From Lachnospiraceae bacterium MC2017 (GTDB lineage: Bacteria; Bacillota; Clostridia; Lachnospirales; Lachnospiraceae), in the NCBI GenBank assembly GCA_000701625.1, contig JNJK01000014.1:38816-102815 (forward strand): a DNA stretch of 64,000 nucleotides, given 5' to 3'. This document shows, one piece after another, positions 54,301 to 61,073 of this stretch (position 1 is its first letter; the number at the start of each line of letters is the position of its first letter). Under the pieces are notes generated by a model. It was not told where the DNA came from and did not search any database. It worked only from the letters and a program-made list of their open reading frames with translations. A program made the translations under genes and the position numbers.

Positions 54301-54763
54301 ACTCTGCGGAATGATATCCGAAGGAAAACAAATATATACCAAAAAAGGAGACTGCATGGCAATCCTGACTCTGGAAGACCTTTATGGATCAGTCAAAGTT
54401 GTGATATTCCCAAAACTATTTGATTCTGTCTCTGAATTACTTGAAGACGATGCTCTTATTACCGTAAAAGGTCGCGTGTCTATCCCTGATGAAGACGATA
54501 AGCCATGTGAGATAATAGCAGACAATGTATATCCATTTGATTCACTTCCGTTTACACTCTGGATAAGAGTAGAAGACAAGAACAGTTTTCTGGATAACAG
54601 GAAAACATTCATAGATATCGCAAAAAACAACCCCGGTAAAGGCAGGCTCAGAATCTTTGTTAATGAAACAAAGAAAATCTCCGATTATCCAAACAAAGTG
54701 GCTCTAACCACTTTCAAGCTTTTCTCTGATATATTCGGCAGCCACAATGTAAAATTAACTTAA
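51305..54763 (+). CDS. dnaE: DNA polymerase III alpha subunit (DnaE type)
   Basis: 1152 residues, normal length for Firmicute DnaE. N-terminal PHP domain (VDLHLHTGYSLLDS, ITDHGVMFG), polymerase core with the three-Asp motif MPDIDQDID and GKGRGSAAGS, YQEQVMQI region, and a C-terminal OB-fold (ILTLEDLYGSVKVVIFPKLF). All catalytic Asp residues appear intact. Ribosome site AAAGGTG. A complete replicative polymerase on accessory DNA suggests that the element helps replicate itself or carries it for repair synthesis. A chromosomal locus is an alternative reading. Confidence 0.93.
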   Translation: MDEKNTPSYVDLHLHTGYSLLDSNGKIKEIVARAKELGRTACAITDHGVMFGCIAFYHACKDAGIKPILGCEVYVAPKTVEDRDKNNKYHHLVLLAETLEGFHNLQKITTMGYTKGFYSKPRVDDHILAEHHKGIIALSACLAGRIPRLITAGKYDEAKAEALKYRELFGESNFFLEIQDHNDNDEKLVAQQLYRMSKETGIPLVATNDCHYVKPEDAEAHEILLYMQRGLTIKDESPEYGNGQLYIKSEAEMRALFPYAPEAIDNTEKIAARCNVEIKFHETKMPKAPVPEGMTSWQYINALCDEGFKERYPDDDGSQRKQLDYELGVIEDMGYTDYFIIVREFCQWAKDHGIALGKGRGSAAGSVATYCMGITDLDPSKYGLAFERFLGKHRLSMPDIDQDIDNVGRPAVIEHVRELYGRDNVCQIITFGTLAAKQSVKDVGKVLGYEVAFYNKLASYIPSTLGITLKKALEESVEFKIAYNSDNDAKKIIETAMKLEGLPRNTSTHAAGVIISRLPVQEYIPLALTKDGELCSQYNMIEIEELGLLKMDFLGLRTLTVETESFKNIQLTTGKIIDSDSIPLDDTEVYEFIGTGKTSGIFQLESAGMQNFMRQLKPKCIEDVIAGIALYRPGPMDFIPKYISGKNDPDTVTYACDDLRPILENTYGCIVYQEQVMQIFQHLAGYSLGGADNIRRAMSKKKQYVIDENREIFIHGGDLKVGEEMQHIPGCLANGISEDAANEIYDSMTDFAKYAFNKSHAACYALITVQTAWLKKYYPAEFLAANATVFTGDAEKLPVYMNAAKDCGINILNPDVNISTDKFIPEKEGIRVSLSAIKGVGASAVDGIIRYREEHGVFANFIDFMDHAREMDVDKKAIEGLIKSGALDSLGQTRNTYLCNYEFLLSSIAKANKDVIAGQMSLFDYLPIPTTEKYSLVKLTELEDKKKLTFEKEVTGFYISGHPLDTYKPMCDRISSCRSSDFVPADNESLTLREKQEVILCGMISEGKQIYTKKGDCMAILTLEDLYGSVKVVIFPKLFDSVSELLEDDALITVKGRVSIPDEDDKPCEIIADNVYPFDSLPFTLWIRVEDKNSFLDNRKTFIDIAKNNPGKGRLRIFVNETKKISDYPNKVALTTFKLFSDIFGSHNVKLT

Positions 54764-54877
54764 GAAAACGCGGACAGAGCGTTAACCTCTGTTCGCTTTT
54801 TTTGCGTGAACCATACCCTAAAGAGTATTGTAAAAAAGGACGTAATTGATCGTCGAAAATAATTTGAGGTTTTTACT

Positions 54878-57235
54878 ATGGTTAATTCTTCATCAAAACA
54901 GATAACATTCAATGCACGTTTTTCTTATGCTCTTTACCATAACGAGGAAAATGATTACTGCATTTACAAATATGTAATGACAGAAAAACCCAAGGAAATG
55001 CATTCCAAAAAGGTTATGTGTGTCGGCACAGCTCTTCCAGCTAATAAAAAGATACGCTATTCCTTCCTCTGTAAAGAGACCTGTCATCCCCGCTATGGAA
55101 CGCAGTATGAAGTCCTTTCATATGAAGAGAACATTGGTGAAGAAGAATCCGATATCGTAAGCTACTTGTCCAGTGGTATCTTCCCCGGAATAAGGGAGAA
55201 AGTAGCCCAGAAAATCTATAAAAAATTTGGAAACAGTACGCTTAGCGTTATAGCGAACACCCCGGAACTGCTCGAAACCGTGCAGGGAATCTCTAAGAAA
55301 AAAGCAGCTGCAATCGGTGCCAGGTATCAAAGTAAAAGAGATGAACTTCGACTTATAAAGAAGTTATCAAAATATGACATAACTGTTAGACAGGCGCACG
55401 AAACTGCTTTGCGCTTCAAAAAGCAGAATATCAATGAAATCATTGAAAAAGATCCATACCGGCTTTCTCTGATCCGAGGCATAAACTTCAATACATGTGA
55501 CATGATCGCCAAAGACTATGGTATGACCAATACTGATTTTGTCCGTATTTCAGCAGCTGCTGTTGAAGCAATACATATTGGAAACGCATCTGGCGATGTA
55601 GCAATGCCTGTCACGGAATTTGCCAAAGAGTTCGTAAGGATCTGCAATTGTAGGGAGATCACCATGTCGAACTGGTGGCAATATATTTACGGACCTCTAA
55701 ATTATGACCCAGAAACACGAAAAATACAGCTACTCGGAGACTTTACTGAAGGGCATGTTTCAAAGTCTGAGGCAGGACCCATACGTACTCATGCGATCTA
55801 TCGTGAAAAAAGTCTTAACAGATCCGGCGAAAACGTTGAACTGTTCTACACAAAGAAGGCATATGAAACAGAAGTAGAACTTGCAAATGCAGTAAGCCGA
55901 CTCTGCTCGGGCAAAATAGAAAAATTCGATATAAGCACGATAGAAGGAGTAGAAGACCTTGATCCTTCTCAAAAGAAGGCTGTAGAAACCGCTCTTTCTA
56001 ACCCAATGACCATTGTGAGAGGCGGTCCAGGAACAGGAAAGACCACTATACTAAAGAAAATAGTTACTGCCTATAAAAAGAAATATCCAAGACGTGATAT
56101 CGTGCTCCTTGCGCCAACTGGACGAGCTGCAAGAAGAATGACAGAATCCATCGGGCTTACGGCTCATACGATCCATTCATACATGCAGATCGGAGTTTCT
56201 GAAAATGAAGCAGTGCCCGATGCTGAAAGCAGTAAAACCATTAAAAATTCCCTTCTCATCGTTGATGAAACCTCGATGCTTGACCTATATATAGCCACAA
56301 CACTTCTCAGTAATACAACAAACTCAAAGATCATTCTCGTTGGCGATACAGATCAGCTTCCTTCTGTCGGTATTGGTTCAGTTCTTGAAGATCTTATTGA
56401 AAGTGAGTGTATCCCTGTGGCAACATTACTGTATACACACAGACAGGCTGACGGCTCAACAATTTGTGAAAATGCTGCTCTGATACGTCAGGGAGATGCA
56501 AATATAAAAAAAGCCTCTGACTTTACGATAAAAAAAATACCTTCAAGCAATGGTTTTATGGACGAAAGTCAGCTTCTTCAAATGGAAAACGAAATGGTGG
56601 AAGAGTATCTTCAGGGCGTAATGACCTATGGCAGGGAAAACACTATCTGCCTTTGTCCTTATAAAAAATACCCCGGCGGTACATACTCCATGAATAACCG
56701 CATTCAGGACATTCTTAATCCTGCAAAGGAAGGCGTAAAAGAGTTTCCCGGAACAAATGAAGTTTTCCGTATCGGAGATCCTGCAATACAGCTCATAAAC
56801 GTCAGAATCGACGATGATGACGAAGGATGTGGAGAAGAATTTCTCTCAAACGGTGATATTGGGACTGTTACAGCTATAAGCGAAGAAAATGATGAGCCTG
56901 TTATGACTGTGGATTTCGAAAACGGTATCCGAAAAAAATACCGTAGGACAGATATCAATACTCTGGCTCTAGCATATGCGATAACTGTCCATAAGAGTCA
57001 GGGATCAGAATACAGCGCAGTAATTACCGGTATATGTGATTCTCACCGGATCATGCTCTATCGCAAACTGATATATACTGCAGTAACCCGAGGTGCAAAA
57101 AAAGTATCGCTTATCACCTCTGACACGGCACTGCATAAAGCTGTGACCAACGTGAACGCAAAGAAACGACATACGTTCCTCGCAGAGCGTATCCGTTCTC
57201 TTGCCAAAAGCTGTACTTCAAAAAAATCTGTCTGA
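54878..57235 (+). CDS. recD2: RecD2-like DNA helicase
   Basis: 785 residues. N-terminal RecD2 region with helix-hairpin-helix-like repeats (PGIREKVAQKIYKKFG, VQGISKKKAAAIG), then SF1 helicase motifs: Walker A GGPGTGKTT (about 383-391), LLIVDETSML, LVGDTDQLPSVG, and the C-terminal YAITVHKSQGSEY and YTAVTRG. RecD2 is a 5'-3' helicase in DNA repair of bacteria without RecBC. GAGG ribosome site. The gene lies 114 bases after dnaE; together they make a replication/repair pair. Confidence 0.9.
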   Translation: MVNSSSKQITFNARFSYALYHNEENDYCIYKYVMTEKPKEMHSKKVMCVGTALPANKKIRYSFLCKETCHPRYGTQYEVLSYEENIGEEESDIVSYLSSGIFPGIREKVAQKIYKKFGNSTLSVIANTPELLETVQGISKKKAAAIGARYQSKRDELRLIKKLSKYDITVRQAHETALRFKKQNINEIIEKDPYRLSLIRGINFNTCDMIAKDYGMTNTDFVRISAAAVEAIHIGNASGDVAMPVTEFAKEFVRICNCREITMSNWWQYIYGPLNYDPETRKIQLLGDFTEGHVSKSEAGPIRTHAIYREKSLNRSGENVELFYTKKAYETEVELANAVSRLCSGKIEKFDISTIEGVEDLDPSQKKAVETALSNPMTIVRGGPGTGKTTILKKIVTAYKKKYPRRDIVLLAPTGRAARRMTESIGLTAHTIHSYMQIGVSENEAVPDAESSKTIKNSLLIVDETSMLDLYIATTLLSNTTNSKIILVGDTDQLPSVGIGSVLEDLIESECIPVATLLYTHRQADGSTICENAALIRQGDANIKKASDFTIKKIPSSNGFMDESQLLQMENEMVEEYLQGVMTYGRENTICLCPYKKYPGGTYSMNNRIQDILNPAKEGVKEFPGTNEVFRIGDPAIQLINVRIDDDDEGCGEEFLSNGDIGTVTAISEENDEPVMTVDFENGIRKKYRRTDINTLALAYAITVHKSQGSEYSAVITGICDSHRIMLYRKLIYTAVTRGAKKVSLITSDTALHKAVTNVNAKKRHTFLAERIRSLAKSCTSKKSV

Positions 57236-57251
57236 AAGAAAGGAAAATAGC

Positions 57252-57494
57252 TTGGTTAAAGAAGAACATCTGCTAAAAATCGTATCAAATAATCCTGAAA
57301 CTTTGCCTGTAGTTCTTTCAATCCTTGTAGTTGCATGGCTTCTCTATGTACTTATTGATGCCCATCTGGAAAAAGCAAGAATGGAAAAAGCAAAACGTGC
57401 GAAAATAACCCTTCAGGCAATACATCAAAAAGTCATGCTTCAGCGCATGGAAGATAACAGAAAAGAAGCTATGGAAAAGAGGACGAAATCGTGA
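57252..57494 (+). CDS. Small membrane protein with coiled-coil tail
   Basis: 80 residues from TTG 57252, behind AAAGGA; a frame open back to 57201 overlaps recD2 and has no ribosome site. One membrane helix (about 18-36) then a strongly basic helix (EKARMEKAKRAKITL...NRKEAMEKRTKS). Its stop overlaps the GTG start of the next gene by four bases. Function unknown. Confidence 0.55.
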   Translation: MVKEEHLLKIVSNNPETLPVVLSILVVAWLLYVLIDAHLEKARMEKAKRAKITLQAIHQKVMLQRMEDNRKEAMEKRTKS

Positions 57495-59026
57495 AACTGA
57501 AATTTCTGACTCTCTTATTAACGGTATCCGTAGTCCTTACAGGCTGCAAGGATGTTCAGATCTTTGTAGAGAAAGAAGAACCCGGTGCAAAGAAGATCAC
57601 TGCAGAAAGCATGGAACCGGACAAATACTATGTAAAAAACGGAACAAAATTCCAAGAAACCATGGAGATGACAGCAAGTGCTCACGGCCTATCTGCAATG
57701 GTAAACGAAAGCAGAGTGATGTACACAACGCCCGAAACAGAAGAGTATATTCCGACTCACTATAAAAACGAAATCATAGCCTATGCCTCAGCCAATGCCA
57801 AAATTGATTCAGTTACACTGGAACGCTTTCAGGATCTTGGCTACAGTTTCGGTCTCTACAACGGAATATACGATCCTTCCGAAGGTTCAATAACTTTCCT
57901 AAACGCAAAAGGAAGTGCCGTTCCCGACTCGGATGCATCATTAAAACTTGAAAATATCGAATCTCCCGATATCAAGATTGTGGAAATCAACGGTAACCCC
58001 ATTACTGAGGAAGATATATCAACAGGTGCAGGCGTATTTCTAAATCTGGAATATGGTCAGGAATATACGATTGCGTATTATTCCGGTACATACTATCACG
58101 AAGATACCTTTATCCCAGATACACATATGTACAGCTCCTACGAGATCATGAATTATGACTCATCATATATATCCATTACCAAAAACGGATATACTGCATT
58201 TAATACGCCGACAGACCTAAAAAGCGGATATTACTGCATAAATGGACAAGGTTTTTTCAAATATTATTCGCATGAACGTGGTGAAGGGGATGATAATGAG
58301 GACATGAATGTTGCCTATTACCTTTCCGAAGAAGACAAAATCGCTGCTTATTCAAGACAATATGTTGTTGATGTCCCTTCACTGACTAAAGACATGAGTA
58401 TTGAAGTACAGTACGACAGTAAAAAAGATCTGAACGGAAACTACATCGGCAATGAAACTGAAACAGAGCTTAACAGCTTATTTACAACATCGCAAATTAA
58501 AGCATTTGTCTATTCTCCTGATAAGAAGCAGTACATCATGTCACGCGATGATGAAAAGAATAAACTGATACTAAACCTGACAGAAGCCATTCCCGGAAAG
58601 TGGACTATAAATATAATCCCTAACACACTGAACATTCTGAGTGTTGATGTAAATAGCACTCAAACTGACCGAGAACGTACTCAGGAAACATATTCATTGA
58701 CACTCTCTGAAAACAGGACAAATGTGGCATTTAAGAGCTACTACACAGTTGACGTAGAATCTGATTATAATGAACTCCCTATTGAGGAACAGCTGAATGC
58801 CGTTATGGTTGCTCCCGATGGACAGACATATACGATGACATTTGAAAATGAAGATGATCCAATAACAAAAGAGAAGAAGAACATTCTTATATACAGAATG
58901 AACTTTGCTCCTGCAGGAGAATACTCCTTCCGAATAAATCATTATCCGACAAGGACAACCGTCTCCGGACCACAGATCGTGGATAATACAGAAAGTGCTG
59001 TTGATGTAATAACAGTTGAAGAATAG
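57491..59026 (+). CDS. Large lipoprotein with beta-rich modules
   Basis: 511 residues from GTG 57491. Signal with lipobox LTGC (KFLTLLLTVSVVLTGC), then a mostly beta-structured exported protein with repeated Ig-like rhythm (GKWTINIIPNTLNIL; PAGEYSFRINHYP). No catalytic motif recognised. Co-transcribed with the membrane protein at 59036 and likely part of the surface structure of this element; a role in contact or exclusion is a guess. Confidence 0.62.
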   Translation: MKLKFLTLLLTVSVVLTGCKDVQIFVEKEEPGAKKITAESMEPDKYYVKNGTKFQETMEMTASAHGLSAMVNESRVMYTTPETEEYIPTHYKNEIIAYASANAKIDSVTLERFQDLGYSFGLYNGIYDPSEGSITFLNAKGSAVPDSDASLKLENIESPDIKIVEINGNPITEEDISTGAGVFLNLEYGQEYTIAYYSGTYYHEDTFIPDTHMYSSYEIMNYDSSYISITKNGYTAFNTPTDLKSGYYCINGQGFFKYYSHERGEGDDNEDMNVAYYLSEEDKIAAYSRQYVVDVPSLTKDMSIEVQYDSKKDLNGNYIGNETETELNSLFTTSQIKAFVYSPDKKQYIMSRDDEKNKLILNLTEAIPGKWTINIIPNTLNILSVDVNSTQTDRERTQETYSLTLSENRTNVAFKSYYTVDVESDYNELPIEEQLNAVMVAPDGQTYTMTFENEDDPITKEKKNILIYRMNFAPAGEYSFRINHYPTRTTVSGPQIVDNTESAVDVITVEE

Positions 59027-59035
59027 TTTGATAAG

Positions 59036-60688
59036 ATGAAAAAAAATAAAGCAATAAATAACACCCAAAAAGACAGCAGGGCACTGCCTGTTAACAAAAA
59101 TTTACTGAAGATACTGATTGTGATCTTTTTAATCATAATCTCAGCAAAGATGCTACTTTCTTCATGCTCAAAAAACAACGCTGCATCCGAACCTGTATCT
59201 CTGAAATCCGGCTTTGAGGAAGTCAGTTCCGTGGATGGTGTTGCATTTCAGGTGCAGCAGTCAGTCCTTGACCGCGCCACAGCCGTAACTCAGATTTCGG
59301 AAGGTGCTACGTTCAATGAATCTGATACTTATGTATATAAAGACGGAAAAAGTCGTTTTCTGCTGTTTGGCCTTAACAGCCTTGTCATTGCAGTTGAAAA
59401 AGACACAGATTTCCATTTTGAATCAGCTGACAGCAAAGAAACTGCACTTGAGAACGGTAATATCAATAATATCTGGTTCAGCAAAGCAGAGAAGAAGTTC
59501 TCTGTTGATTCATCAAACGGCCGCTCTGTTGCCAATGCAACAGGCGGTGTGGTGATAACAACTAACCAGTTCAATGATTTTACCGGACGACTCGTAACTC
59601 TGACTGATGGAAACACCGAATGGGGCATGTTTGTCGGCGTCCCCGGAACATCCTATAAAGAGATTCCCAAAAAGCAGAAAGAGGCAATAGAAGACATTAT
59701 TGAGACATTTACGCTTTCTGACCATAGCTCAAACGAGCGTACAGAGTATGCTATTTCCATCTCAGGAAACACCTCCGAACCTGATCTCAGTAACGAAACC
59801 TCTCAGAATGCTTTACCAGTAGAAACTCCCGATGATGTTATAGTCGAAGAAAGCACTGTTTCCGCAGATAGAGTTTCCGATAATTCGATTTCACCAAACA
59901 GTATCTCGGACAACAATGCAACAGAAGACGCTGAAGGTATAACAGAACCCGAAAAAGATCCAGAAGAAGACGATGTTGTGGTCATTACTGAAGGCCCAAA
60001 GATCATCCCTCGCATCCAAAATGATACTGTAATCGAACCTGACAGCCTTGATATTTCTGCATCTATAGAAGCTGATACATCAGAAGAAAATGAAGCTGAT
60101 AACAATGTTTCTGAAGAAGAATCATCTGAAGAAAGCATAGTTACTCCTTCTGAATCAAAGAAAACCACTGAAAGAACTCGTGGCGAAGCGCTACATCTTT
60201 CAAATGTACAGGTTCACGATGAAACAGATGCAGCCCATGCATATTCATCATCCGTATACTCGATGCTGACTCCGGGAACAACGGGACTTGCAGCGTCAGT
60301 TTCAAAAACAACCTTTGGAGCTTATGCTGTCGGAATCCAGAAAGTATATACCGACGCATCACAGTTTGTTGATGACATGTACACATTGCCTGACGGATGC
60401 CACTGGGAAGCCATAGAATACAGCGTTGTCTATACAGGCGAAGAACAGCCCTACGTCAACACAAAGATCATAGGAAATGACGGAAAGGCACTCCGTTACC
60501 GTGGAATCAAATACAGCACAAGAACATTTGATGCTAATGAAAACGCTGTAAAGAATGGAAATACAGTTACTCACCTTATCGCTTATTACGCCGTTCCAAA
60601 TGGATGTAGCGATTATTCAATCCTTATAGGCGATGTTGTAGAAAAGTATGGCGGCACAGGCGCATACTACTACATTTCCCATAAGTAA
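59036..60688 (+). CDS. Membrane-anchored extracytoplasmic protein with disordered middle
   Basis: 550 residues. N-terminal basic stretch, a membrane helix (about 24-41), a first folded domain (about 55-225), then a ~160-residue Glu/Ser/Asp-rich disordered linker (about 230-395) and a C-terminal beta domain (about 400-550, ending GGTGAYYYISHK). Two-domain layout with a stalk suggests spanning the cell wall. Ten bases after the lipoprotein gene. No family recognised. Confidence 0.6.
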   Translation: MKKNKAINNTQKDSRALPVNKNLLKILIVIFLIIISAKMLLSSCSKNNAASEPVSLKSGFEEVSSVDGVAFQVQQSVLDRATAVTQISEGATFNESDTYVYKDGKSRFLLFGLNSLVIAVEKDTDFHFESADSKETALENGNINNIWFSKAEKKFSVDSSNGRSVANATGGVVITTNQFNDFTGRLVTLTDGNTEWGMFVGVPGTSYKEIPKKQKEAIEDIIETFTLSDHSSNERTEYAISISGNTSEPDLSNETSQNALPVETPDDVIVEESTVSADRVSDNSISPNSISDNNATEDAEGITEPEKDPEEDDVVVITEGPKIIPRIQNDTVIEPDSLDISASIEADTSEENEADNNVSEEESSEESIVTPSESKKTTERTRGEALHLSNVQVHDETDAAHAYSSSVYSMLTPGTTGLAASVSKTTFGAYAVGIQKVYTDASQFVDDMYTLPDGCHWEAIEYSVVYTGEEQPYVNTKIIGNDGKALRYRGIKYSTRTFDANENAVKNGNTVTHLIAYYAVPNGCSDYSILIGDVVEKYGGTGAYYYISHK

Positions 60689-60700
60689 ATAAGGCAGAAA

Positions 60701-60740
60701 AAGATCGAGAGCCTTGTGAATAAGGCTCTCGATCTTGTAT
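60701..60740 (+). terminator. Hairpin after the 59036 gene
   Basis: AAGATCGAGAGCCTT (60701-60715) pairs perfectly with AAGGCTCTCGATCTT (60722-60736). The U-run is poor (GTATAAAA), but the 15-bp stem ends the operon. Confidence 0.7.
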
Positions 60741-60745
60741 AAAAA

Positions 60746-61073
60746 CAAGAACAAAAATTGTGATTGTATACAGCATTGCCATATGTTACATTATTCCTCG
60801 ATCAATAAGTAAACACTACTTATTGCTCTCTCTTTTCTCATTAAGATAATAACTCTCCAAATCCATACAACGCTGAAAAGTGGAATCTGTGAAGCGTAAC
60901 CAATATGGCACAGATTCCTCTCTCTATGAGAAATTTCCCGGACACTCCACACGATGAGTGTTGTTTTAGTATAAAGTGCGATACGCACCAACTAGTTACT
61001 TTAACGCCCGGATACTTCACCAAAAGTATCTCGGGCATTTTTTTATGCGCAAATTTAGAAATAAGGAGATTAT
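60746..61073 (+). promoter_or_regulatory. Upstream region of the second giant surface protein, with leader terminator
   Basis: AT-rich spacer with an ATAAGTA/TACTTAT repeat near 60807 and a weak -10 TATAAA near 60970. GCCCGGATACTT (61006-61017) pairs with AAGTATC-t-CGGGC (61024-61036), followed by seven T, only about 30 bases before ATG 61074. As upstream of 18700, a terminator sits inside the leader. Confidence 0.5.
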
